A stretch of DNA of 64,000 nucleotides from Monarcha castaneiventris obscurior (Eukaryota > Chordata > Aves > Passeriformes > Monarchidae). The position numbers were made by a program, and so were the translations under genes. The stretch is from contig JAMPIT010000566.1 of NCBI GenBank assembly GCA_026261815.1, positions 30,777,001 to 30,841,000 of the forward strand, read 5' to 3'. Below, in pieces: positions 12,301-24,600 of this stretch; position 1 is the first letter of the stretch; each line of letters begins with the position of its first letter. The notes under the pieces are model-generated. The model saw only the letters and a program-made list of their open reading frames with translations, did no database searches and was not told where the DNA came from.

Positions 12301-15170
12301 TTATGAAGCAATAAATTCCAAATACCGTCCACTGAAAAAAAAAAATTTGGGGTTACTGAGAAACTACATCATCCTGGAAAAAGCTGAGAACTGTTGAAGA
12401 AAATGTTTTCCTTTAACAGGGTGAAAAACCACGGAGCTTAAGTGCCCTTCCTAGCAAAAGAGCTGCTTGCAGCCAGACACACAGAACAACACTCCCTCGT
12501 GTGGCCCCTGAAATAAGAGTTCTTCCTTCCTGAAAAGCTGAATCAGAATCACCATCAAATAGCAGGAAAACTCTAGGAAAACTCTATCAATTTTAGCCAA
12601 ATGTTGACATCAAACAAGGGGCATTGAAAAACAATGACAAAAAAGTTTAAACCCTTCAAGAGGGACTATCCCATCACAAACTTTTACTAAATGTGATACT
12701 ATTGAACAGCGCAGCAGATGCCCAGCTTTTTCCTCCCCAGGGGTGGCTTCCAAAGTTTTTTATTTTTTTCTTCCAAAATATGTATTTTTTTTTTTTAATT
12801 TATTTTCAGTTGTTATGGGAGAACTCTGAGGTGATCAAATAGAAACATCTGCTTATTTCTGTAAATGAGAACAAAAGCTAGGGTTTGCAAGAACATAACA
12901 TTTTTCATATAATTTTATCCCTTTTTTTCCCAAGAATTAGCCACCTTTGCTGTAGCTAGATATTAGAAATGGGCATCGCTTCAAGCTTAATACTTGTAGG
13001 TTTTCAAGTGTTTTGTCTAGTTTGGTTTTCCTTATCTAAAGAAATAAGGGATTCTTTCCTCCCCTTAAAGGATTCTCAAGGAAAACTTAATTTGCATTCA
13101 AATCCATCTAACTCTCAAATTATTAGAGAGCCTGTATGAGCCTTTCCTTAAATTCTGGTAAAAGTTGTTAAGCTTTGCTTCTGCTTAATGGGAAAAGAAA
13201 GCGTGAGGGAAAAAGTGAGTCATCACAGGCATCCTCATGTTGTGTGTCAGTGAATCACTCACTGATCACTCTTTGCATCACAGATGTCCCGTGCAGCACC
13301 CGCAGTATCTACGACAGTTAAAGATGCATAAACTTGTGTGCGCCTGTACATAAACAAAAAAGAGTGACGTTTCCTTTTACTTTACAAAGCTGCATACACA
13401 CACTCCTCTAATCTGTGTCCAGTGAAGTTCATATCTGTATCATCAGCCTTCTCAAAAACTGCAGCTTGAATGATGATTAAGCAAAACATTTTCAAACTAT
13501 GATCCCTCCATTTGCAGCAAACATGCTGTAAAAGACACACGTCCTGACGCACAGGCCTCAGCTTTTTGGTTGACATTAATACATCTGCACTGGTACATGC
13601 TGTAATCATGTCTTGCTGTTCCATTCAGAGTCACTGCAAAACACCATGTACAAGCCCCCAGGAAGTAAGGAAAATCACTCAGCAGAGCTCTTTTTAATTA
13701 ATCATTTTTGAAAAATTAGTCATTATTCTACCGCAAAGAACAGTCACTGACAAGTTTCAGAGGAAAGCAGTGTAATTTTCTAACTCCCAATCACCAGTTG
13801 TCTTCTTATTCCCATATATAAAAAAAAATCACATGCCAAATTGTAGCTTTTTTCTTTTAAAAAATCCCACATACCTCCACTACCTTTAGCACACAGTCAG
13901 CTTTAAAGCGGCTATGGCATTGCTCTGAGGTCATGGGCAATACGAAAAATATAAGCAACAATACTAAAGGAGTGCTAAAAAAAAAAAAAGCTAAATTTTT
14001 TTTTGAGGAGAAAACTGAAAAAAGATTTGCTCAGAGATTGGTTTGCTAACTGAAACATTAGCAACAACGCAAGAGAGGTTTCCCTGAAATCCACACCTGC
14101 TTTCTTTTGGCCATGACCATGCCTGGCTACTGCTGACAGGCCAGCCACTCCCTATCCCAGCCCTGCAGTCCCCATTGCCCACAACAGGAGGGACCACAGA
14201 GTTGCAGTGCGGCTGAAGACATCAAACCCAGGACATGGGAAAAAACAGTGCTGGAAAAATCCAACCTGGTGCAGTGGAGCTGTCAAAATGTTCATGCACT
14301 ATGGGGTGGTATTTCACAACCCTGCAACTACAGCTTCAAACAAGCCAGGTATACACAGAGTTGAGTGTCCCCTCAGCATCAATTGGCTGGGTTGGCAAAG
14401 GCTGCATTTTCCCTGAGAGGATTCATTTTTCCAAAATCTGGGCAGCATTGATCCAGGCCAGCATATGACTAACAGTGCGGCTGTGAGCCATGATGGATGC
14501 TGTCTCCCTCGCAACACAACAGAAACAGTAAGACTGCCAAGAAACATTTAGTGAAAATAATTTGATTGTTTTTCACCTGCCAAGCAATCAATTACTTGAA
14601 AAATTAATTTGTTTTGCAGCAGCTCATGAGCAGACCTGAATTAGCTCTCCCCATGAGAGCAGACAATGGACACAGGCAGCACTCTGGGATGGGACAGTAT
14701 CGATGTCAAGGTGGGCTGTTCCCCTTGGGTTCAAACAGGGCTCACAGCAGCAAACCAGGCAGGAACCATTCAACTAAAATCCCACCCTTTCAGCTGAAGG
14801 CAGTGGTGGAGAAAAAGCCAAATTTTTTGAACCTGAGAGCCGCCTTCATCACACCTGTGCTCCTTCCCTGGTGCCTTCGCTGCCCTCAGCAACCAGCATG
14901 AGCGATCCCAGGGACAGTGCAGGAGCCTCGGCAGCCTTCCAACGGGAACACCATGGAACACCACACACAGCTTGGGAAAGGGAAGGTGCAGGCTACAGGC
15001 AGAGAGCTTCACACGTCTGAGAGCTGCACCTTGCCAAGCTTCTCTCTTTGTGAACGTTTTTAACCCCTAGTTTTCCTGAGAATTTCAGGACTGATGTCAC
15101 GTTTTGTGACTATGCCTAAAAGAACGTTTGACTGCCAGTACCAAATTATAGTGTACCAGTCATTAGAGAA
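9346..15170. other. Non-coding unique sequence
   Basis: No gene or transposon recognised. Frames are all short (under 110 codons). Low-complexity items include a run of 12 T at 12785-12796 and an A run just before 13990 followed closely by a T run. A GC-richer patch at about 14640-15010 has frames open on both strands, which is compositional. Old, highly diverged repeats cannot be excluded by eye. Confidence 0.55.
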
Positions 15171-15247
15171 CAAATTAGTTCCTGGTAAAATTTCAAGATA
15201 TCAAAAAAGAGTATTTATGAATCTCAAGGAAAAAAATACCATGTATT

Positions 15248-15276
15248 TTTCTAGTTTTCTGCCAGAAAACTAGAAA
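15248..15276. repeat. Near-perfect palindrome, 14-bp arms with a 1-nt centre
   Basis: The left arm TTTCTAGTTTTCTG (15248-15261) is the exact reverse complement of the right arm CAGAAAACTAGAAA (15263-15276), separated by one C. The next base pair out (15247/15277) does not match. As DNA this can extrude as a cruciform; as RNA the 1-nt loop would force a few central pairs open. Confidence 0.95.
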
Positions 15277-15370
15277 TGAGCTCAAGGATGTAAGAATTGG
15301 AGAAATATATTATGAATAGCCAAAATTAAATTAAGAATTTTTAATATGTTTCATTTTATAGATAAGGAAT

Positions 15371-15470
15371 CATGAAGTATATTTCAACATTTTCAATATA
15401 TTAATATATTTCAATATATTCATGAAGTATATTTATAAACATTTCAGCATAAGATAAAATTCATCATATT
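15371..15470. repeat. Decayed tandem duplication, 50-bp period
   Basis: The 14-mer CATGAAGTATATTT occurs at 15371-15384 and again exactly 50 bp later at 15421-15434. The rest of the two units is alignable only loosely (both carry an ACATTTTCA-like and an ATATT-rich segment). A 10-base TCAATATATT also repeats within the first unit at 15393 and 15411. This looks like an old duplication that has drifted. Confidence 0.7.
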
Positions 15471-15680
15471 CAATGGAAAACAAAGGTTTGAAATAATCGA
15501 ATAATGGAATTTAATATTGCCTAGAAGCTTCATTTTAGCACAATTAAAAAATGCAGATTACATTAATAAGAGGAAAGCAAAATTGCCAGGAAAAAAAAAT
15601 AAAATTTTAGATATCTTAGTATGATAAGAGCAAGATAATTAATTAATATAGAAAAGGAACAAAAAAATCTTAAGTTCATC

Positions 15681-18600
15681 TCAAAATTAGTGGGTTTGCA
15701 TCTTTACCAATAAGAAATTCTTGCATTTTTTTCTTTGGTCAGAAGCAGACCATATTCCTCTTCTCCACTGGGTGGCGTTACTAGCTAGGGTAATGTAAAG
15801 TAAAGCACTACCTAGAGATGTACTTTACGACTGCATGAAGCTGCTACACTGAAGTAAACGTCTCTCACTCCTTATTGATCTGAATCGATAGAATTAAACC
15901 ACCTAAGACAACCTGAGATAACCATCCTGAGACAACCATCTATGCTGGTCTGCTGATGGGCAAAATTACCCCTTCTTAACCAAACAGTCTTGTCTGATAG
16001 TTTAGGAATTAATATTGCTGCAAAAAAATAGACATTTCAGCTTAATTTAATTCATTCTACTGTGTTTGCCAATGTTGAATCATCTCTACAAAGAATAAAT
16101 TCAGAGGATGCATTAATATAGTAAAAACACATTGTCACTATATGTGAAACCGAGAAATACAAAAAGAAAATTTGAATATGAAATAATTCACAACTTCTAG
16201 GTCTGAAAGAGCATTTGAGCTCTAGCAAATATCTGAGCGTTCAAGCAGTTAAGCAATCCCAGTGAAGTGAGCCACAAGCTTACAAGTAAACCTTGGTGAA
16301 GTGTGCTGAGGGTGTCAGAAAAAAAGGCAAGAGGGTGGGTGTTATTGTCTGCTGCACATGAAGAAGATATCTGGGCTCTGCAAAGTATCCCATAAATCCC
16401 ACCACCTATGTACCATGACCATTCTGCCTGTTTCCTTCCAGTAGAACTGAAGTGTAGGGAATGAGGAGAGAAGATTAAAACCCATTAGGCGTCAATTGGC
16501 ATGAAGGAGGTAAGTGGTGTGCACACACAAATGCTGGGTTCATGGTTTAGACAGCCATGCAGTGCTACTAGGAAATACATGAGGAATAGGAAAACTTCCT
16601 GACAATCTCTCTTTTCCCCTCCCTTTTGCAAAATTACAAAGTAGGAGGTCAGGATAAAAAGATCAATCCAGTTGTTATTCAAGAATCCATATAAATAAAT
16701 ATTAACAGATACATGGTTGGATTACAGGGTAAAAGCCTAACAAGATTTTCTGATGTTGTTAAGGGTTTAATTTTGATCTGGTTTGACTGTAAGTCTTAGA
16801 GCGTGATCCCTGAGTTCTGTTTGTTTGGTTATCCTGTCCTTCTCAACACACCTTCTCTACCACTTTTCCCCACAAACACCGCTGTTAATGTCTCAAATAG
16901 ACTGTCTCTATGTGCACCCATACTAATGCACATCAGGCTTTCATCCTTGAAGGACTTGCACATTTATGACAGGACGGTGAACCCAACAGTTTTGGTGTAT
17001 CACACTTCCCTCATTGTGAAGTTCTGTTCTCATCTTACTATTTTGTTCCAGGTCTTACCCTAGGCTTGAACATCTTCACAGCTGGGAGAATGAGCACAGA
17101 GGAAACTGTCCTGACTGACCCCTCTGAGAAAACAAAACCAAAACCCAAACCTTCCTATTTCCACCTAAATTTCCCCGGAATAAAAAATCCGAATACTGGC
17201 TCATGTTTTCAGTAGTGCCCTCTTCCGTAATGAGAATAAAACCTTCCCAGGGTGAGGGTCGTTTATGCTGCACAGCACATTTCTTCTTTTGTATTTATTC
17301 CAGAAAAATCCACTTGAAAGGATTTATAGTCCAAACTGAGAGGCCTGAGCATGCCCAAGCTGGCTCCCACACAGTGAAGGGGAGCTCTGCATTCCTGTCC
17401 CTCTTCCCCTTTGCATGCACAATGGATAGGGCTGCCCACGCTCATCCCTATGCATGTGCAAAGGGAAGCTCAAGACACAATGTGCAGTGCATTTCCACAC
17501 TGCTGAATTAATGTAAACATAATTTAGAAAAAGACAAACCTCTCTGTGTTATGGTCTACCCACTACTTCCTTTGCTCTGGTATTCTCTCTATGAGCATGT
17601 ACATTTTGGGTAAGAACTTGATTAAAGAGCCAAATTTGTCTTTCCCTGAAAAGTTTGTATTTAAAACCTCCCCACAGAAACAAGGGTGGAATTCTTTTTC
17701 CTCCTTTCACTTCCATTCAGTATCCAAATTTAACCTAATTTTGTTGCTTCCTGAGACTTCATGATATTTGTTCCTATTCATCTCTGGACTAGCTGCTATA
17801 AATTTATTTTGGTCTTTGTCCTCTAACAGGAGGCTAGAATAGGTGGAATGAAGTTTTTTTCAATAATGATTGTTCCTTTCAATAAAGCAAGTTACAGATT
17901 TTCTTTATGTCACCAGGACAAAGTTATTTTTATAATGTGATTATTATTCAGAAGTGACCAGAAGAATACAAGAATTACTCTATTATGGCCAAATCCAGTT
18001 TATTCACTTCCTGTTTTCAATAGTTCATATAACCCTCCTACCTAAACTTGCCATCTTCTCAGTTCTGCGACTTTAACTATTTGTCCAGTGTTATCCTAAT
18101 GCAACTTTCCCAAGTGATCCAAATTATGAAAAAAGGAGAAAGAAGGAGTGAAAAAAAGAAAGAAAATCTAATACCAGTTGTTCTACACACATACACATTT
18201 TGCAGCCCATTAAAAAAACAAAAGTTTATTTCATAAATTTGGAAGAAAAGCACTAGTGGGAAAATAAAAATAGCAACCATATGAGCCAAATCTATCACCA
18301 AAAGAAGAACCTCTCCTACTCAAATGAGTTTTGGATCACGCCTTATGAAGGTACTTCCTGTAAGTTCATCTCCATCCATCCATTTGGGCATTGTTTAGGG
18401 TTTGGCCAACATATGTATCTTCCTGCTCCTTTACCATACCAACCACATCAAAGAGGCAATGTCACCTGGAGAACTTGGCACTACCTTTATAGTAAAGGCA
18501 GAGAAAGGTTTTCCTCCTTGTTTCTCACTCCCAAAATCTTGGGCTAGAGCCCTGCTGTGGGGCTGAGCTCTTGGGAGCTGGAGCCAGTATTTTTGGGCAC

Positions 18601-21600
18601 ATACCATGGGTGCCAGAACTGCACTTCTGGTCGTGCTGCACAAGTGATGCTCCCTGCCATCCTTGCAAAGATGCTGCTCTTTATTTTAATGAGTATACAG
18701 AATGAGCAACTTTCAGCTCCATATGCCACATCATGTACGAGTTAGCAAGTAGAAAAAAAGTCTTGCTACAAGAGCTAGACTGACTAACTCACATGCAGCT
18801 GCAGCTGTGCTGCTGTGTCTGAGAAACATCTTGTCATATCCGAGAAAGGCTGGGTTTAAGATGCACTCAGACCAGTAGTTCTGAGTTGCCTTTTTCCTCA
18901 CATGAGGGATTTGCAAATAATCCTACAGATCTCTCAGGTGTCTGGATATGTGGCCTATGCATGCATCAGAGAATGTGCACTGCTATTAATTGCTATATCC
19001 TCTTTGTAAAGCAGCCTGTCAACAGAGGACTTGATACAGTCTTTGATTCCTTCCCTTGACAGTTAATGGCAAATTCTGACATTCATTTTTGGGTGATTTA
19101 AAAAAATACAGCAGATCTATCCCACTTCACAGTAGAATTCACCAACAAACTCTAGCCATTGGACATCTACATGCACCTCCTCTTTTTAGAACAACACATT
19201 GTGACCTTCTCTGCTTGCTTCTTATCACTATATAAACCCTTGAGCTCAGCTGTATACAAACATTAAGAGTCACTGAAGACAGTATAAAATCCTGACAGCC
19301 ACAATCAGCAGCAGCTGAGCTATTCCAAGACACAGCTACCTATCAAAGCCAGGAAATTGCTCTGCCTGGAAGGTAAGAACCAGTTAGACAATCTATTTAA
19401 ATTCTTAACTATCCTTATTGTCAGAGAAATGCTGATGTTTACATGTCTCCTTTTCATTTTGTTTTGGGGAGTCTTATTTCCTGCAGATGCAGAGAATTAT
19501 ATTGCCTCTTTGCCTGTGGTTGTATTCAAGAAACTTGGAGTGTATCTCTCACATCTTTTCTGTAAATTAAACAAACCCTCTCCCTTCAGACTTTTTAAAT
19601 ATGTAACAGTCTGTAAACTTTTGGTAGATCAGAACTAACTCAAGATGGCCCACACAGTTCTTGATGAAGGATGCCCGAAAATGGAGATGACACATTTTCA
19701 CTCAAGCTTCAGCAGAGCTAAGTAGAGCAGGCAGATTACTTTGCATGCCTTGTATACAGCAGTCCTGTTTACACTTGCTGGATGGTTTTGCTTCCAACAC
19801 ATGCCACTCTGAACCACAGATTAAATGCAAGGCAACAATGATCACCACATCTTCCTCTGCAGACCTGCTGCCTAGCAAACAATTCATTCCCTAACATGGG
19901 GATGTGCCCTTGATAGCTCATAAATAAACACAGCACTTTGCACTTGACTTGTATCTTATTTCAGACCCAGCTGACAAAAACAAGTAAGTTTTAATCCCAT
20001 TCTTCAGTGTTTGTAAAGCAATTCCTCTCCCACTTTGGCATTGGCTGCATAGTGAATAAATTTAGTCTCCACTTCCCAAGTCATTAATAAAAAAGGTTGA
20101 TTCATATTGGACGATGATAGATGTGTAGCTCAGTACACAGGATTTTCTATTCTTCAATATATAACTCCCATTATATTTGCACAGACAATTTACTGTGGTT
20201 ATGGAAGCAGAACACCAATCTCCCACAACTCCTGGGACTTTCAAGACAATATTAAAAAAAAAATCAGGTCTACTACATCTCTCTTTCTTGAAAATGAGTT
20301 CTTTTCAAAGAAAAACATTGGACTATTTTCCATTTCTTTTGTTTTTTAATTAGTCTTTCCTTCAACACATGCTCAAAGCCCTCAGGTCATAGAGAAACTC
20401 AATTAATGAATTCATATTGACTAGACCACATTTTTCTACCTGTTCTTAAAATCCAGTACTATATTTCTGGCTGTGTGTTTCTTTAAGGACAGTCACTAAT
20501 TTGACTGACTTGATACTCATTAAAAATCCTTGTCAGATCTACTATTTCATTCACTTTAAGATTCTGGCAATAATCAGAGAAACGCTCCCTGATTCACTTG
20601 AGTTGTCCTCTTGGTTGTGCTATTTTCCACTTCCAAGCTTCACTTCCATTAGTCCTCTTTCTTTCAGTGGACATCTCTGAATCCTGAAGCATATTTTTCA
20701 TTCGATCACTTTGGTTCTCTGCTCTGCCATCTCTGCAGAGCAAAAGATATCTCTTATTTTCTAAAAAGTTAAAGACCATTATTATTGGCACATTTCTTTC
20801 ATGGTAACTAAGCAGGACTCGTGGTTTTTTACTATGGATATGTTTCTGACTTTTAGACACTTCTTTATTGAGGGTTTTGTTCTTTCTTCAAATCTTTGTG
20901 GGAAAACACACTGCTTGCTTCTAACCACCTCATAAAGTTCTTTGTTTGACAGGGCTGAGCAGGCTGTTCTGCAAGCATTTCTCCTCAGTTTGAAATACCA
21001 CCTCCAGTTCCTCTGCAATATTGACACTATTCACCAAAACACACACAAAACAGAATTAACAGGTTCATTGGCTATTTGATGAGAGTCTTTTACATCTAGG
21101 AATATCTAAAAATCACTTGTTACTACCTCCACACCTGCTGTGATGGTAAGTGCCAGCAGTCTGGTAATGCTGACTTTCTGGCACAGGGACTGAGGGAGTG
21201 AAGAGTTTCCCTGGGCTCATCTCCATGAAGCCCAAGGGTCCTTTCTGCTATGCCACTTACTGGCTGTTCTGCCCTACCTTTCAGATAATTCACTGACATT
21301 TTTCCTTCAAAATGTTTTTGTCTCTTGCCCTGATAAAATGCAGTCAAAATGAGACAGCAGCCCACCACCAAAGGCAAAAGCAAAAAAGAAATCAGTTTTC
21401 AAATCAAATCTTTTGCCCTCATAATGTAGTTTTTTCCCCCAAGAGTAATTCTGTAGGAAAATAGAAGAAACAGTTATTTCAAGATGACATCTGACTTTTC
21501 TAACCTTTCTAGCTAATGTCATCCTCATTTTCCAAGTAAAATTTGAAGAAGCAGACTCTCAAGCAAAGTCTTAAGCATTTTCTGTGACTTTTCCTCTATA

Positions 21601-24600
21601 TCAACCCTCTCATCTGCAGCCAGCCCTAAAAGCTCCCACTGCCTTCACCCAGCACCGTCACCAGCCCACGGCCAGGACACCAGCAGGGAACAGCACCATG
21701 GCTCTGTCTGCAAATTCACCGAGTGCCCTCTGGGACAATCAGTTTGGTCCTCTGGGCTGCTCAGAGCATGACCTCTCCAAAGGATGAGCCCTACCAGACA
21801 CACACCAGGTTCTGTGCTCCATCCAAAGGGATGCCAGCAAAGGAAAAGCTTTGAAAGACAGCTCTATCAAAAGAAAATTGCATCAAACACTCTAATATAC
21901 TCTCCCCCACCTCAAAACAGCTTCCATAGGAACCAAGGGTTTGTGGGACAGAATGTCACATTAAACACTAAGAAAAGTTACATTAGAAAATATCAGAGGC
22001 TAGGGATTATGGATTTACAAAGGAGTGAGTGACCCAGAGGATGATGACAGCTGCCCCTCAGCAGCAGGATCCTTTGTCAATAATACACATTTTAGGATAC
22101 TTTTATATTAAAGTAAAGTACATTTTCAAGAATTCAAGCACTACAGGGGATGAGCTTGCAATTATTTTGTTAAGAATCAACTTTCTTTTCTCAGGCTTTC
22201 TTGTTGAACTGATATAACATTTCACTGTCCTGCAACACTACTTTTAGAAATTATCCACCAGTGATATAAAGAAATAAAGGACTTTTGTCTTGCCTTTATA
22301 TCAACCTCTTCATTTTGTTATTTTGTGAAAGAGATATCAAAACACAGAAGACTACCCCCAGGGATCTGTGACTCTTCAATATTAAATGATCCTTTTGTGA
22401 AGGTTTTATCTTATTCAGTATCTCTATTTCAAGAAAATGCTCATTTCATACTCAGAGGCCAGTTCTTCTTATCATTTTATAAACTTGGATTTTGCAGGTC
22501 TTTCAAAGCAAGATTTTCCTCTTTGCACTTTTCTAAATTAGGCCAATACTGCTAGATGTTATCTGCAGGATACATACAGAACACTCCCTTATTGCACCTT
22601 TTGACCTGCATCATTGTAAGTTTTCTTCTTAAATACCTAATATTTACTATATCTATTCTGTACACATATTCATGCTTTACTGCATTCATGTTTTACTGTG
22701 TAGCTGCCCTTAGAAGCTGTGAATAACCAAAATGGCTTTTAGGCAGTCCAGACCGAAAAAGTGAAATGTTTCAGTGATCAACACCAGAAACTGAGGCGTG
22801 AACAAATAAAAGCTTGTGGATTACAGATATTTTATGTTCCCAACTGCCTCCACTAAGTGGTGGATGCAGTGCCACACCGTACTTCTCATTAAGTCTCCTA
22901 CAGCTACACTGGGGCATAGTTAGAATAATGTACGAAGTCTTTTGCTGATGTGAAAGAGTAGTTCTCACATCCAGCAGAAGACACAAAATAAGACCTTGAG
23001 GGTTCATGTTAGGCTGCAGACCAGGTGCCTTCCACCAAACACAACTGGCCATGGTGGCCACTTCCTTCCTGGATGGAAGACATGCAGTAAATGCCACTGA
23101 TGCTGTTTTACCCAGGAGTTACCTGGTCCATAAAGCTTGTTGAGGAGGAAACTCCTTTCAAGTCTTCCCTATTCATGTGCAAACCCCATCTATGCTCTGA
23201 AAATAACACACAAAAGCCAGCCTGTGGTTAGGCTAAAGAGAAGATGGGATGCTTACAGACATACCATGTTCCCTCAAAGCCCAGCATTTGATTCTTGCAA
23301 TGATGGGGTGCGAGCTGCCATGTCAGCTCTCTGAAGAAGGGTTTTCCCAACATGACAGGCCACTTGCATGCTGAGCTTTACAGGCACAGTCAATCTAAAA
23401 AGTACAACACCAGGACCTTCACACCAGTGGGAAACTAGGATCACAGCAAGAGATAAACATGCTTGGTACACATCCCACATTCAGAAGTTATTTGTTGGGG
23501 CAATAAACTCATAAGTAATTTATCCTTTGATATTCAGCTCACAATTCCCCATGGAATCATAGGTACTATGGAAACTATGATAAATAATCAGTTAAAAAAA
23601 TGCATCTGTTTCTTACACAATGTTTCCAGCATGAAACCAAGCTTGAACTTAACAGATGGGTTCTTCTAGTGGGATCATTTTGTGGATAATTCTCCCAAAT
23701 GACCTCAAATGCTATTATTTTTTCCATGACCAAGTGAGTGTTTACATTCAATCTTCTTCACTCTCTCTTCTTGATGGCAGCCCATTTTGTAGAAAGCTGC
23801 CTGGTTTTAAAATGTGATAAATTTTGTACAAGAAAATGTTTTCATCTGATTCAGAAACCCAGAGATTGTCACAATAGCTCACCTGCAGATATGAGGAATA
23901 ATCTGAAAGCTGCTACAAAGAGTACAGTTTTAGCAGTAACTTCTTTATCATCAGAACCAAAGAGTTAAAATTAGACCCAAAAGTTCTTCACATAAAAGTT
24001 CTAGGAGATAACATGGTAAAGAAGAGGGGTGATAGCAAAATGTCTTCAATTATTTTCTGCTGTGATTATACAATAAATGTGTGCTTTTAAGTCTCATGAA
24101 TAATCTCTGTGAAAAGAAGAGGATGAGTCTAAGTCTGGAAAATTTCCAAGTGTGTCTCTCCCACATCCTTTCAGTGTTTCAATTTAACAAAAACACCCAC
24201 ACATATGTTCAGAAGATCTGCTTCTATACTAATGAGTAAAAGTACTCACCAGCAATCTAAGAGGCTTCTTTAATGGATCCAAGGAGGTTTAAGCACAACT
24301 AGCATTAATTTAACATTTGGTCATTTTCTTGCCAGCATTCTGCCATCACTAACATCAATATCTCTTTAATGACACACAAGTTCTTCTCGTAAGTGACTGA
24401 ACTAAAGTATACCACGATGAAAGAGCTGCTCTTAAACCAATCAGCTTTTTGCTTCCTAAAAGTTCAAGGACAGGATGTGATATCCCTTTTTCTGTCATTT
24501 CTTAAGAAAATTCAAAGCAGAGAAAGTTCCCCAGAGCATCCCCAACGATGCGGCGTTATCTTAGCACACACGCTTTCTTCAGTCTGCGTGCATTTAATGT

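Larger units (their letters stand above)
15180..15680. other. AT-rich block
   Basis: This stretch is visibly richer in A and T than its surroundings, with many A and T runs and no open frame of note. It contains the palindrome at 15248-15276 and the decayed tandem duplication at 15371-15470. Blocks like this are candidates for matrix attachment or for breakage and slippage, but the sequence alone does not show either. Confidence 0.7.

Noticed and set aside
23046..23060. Small palindromic word around GGCCATGGTGGCC
   Set aside because: The arms are only 5 bp; such words are frequent by chance.
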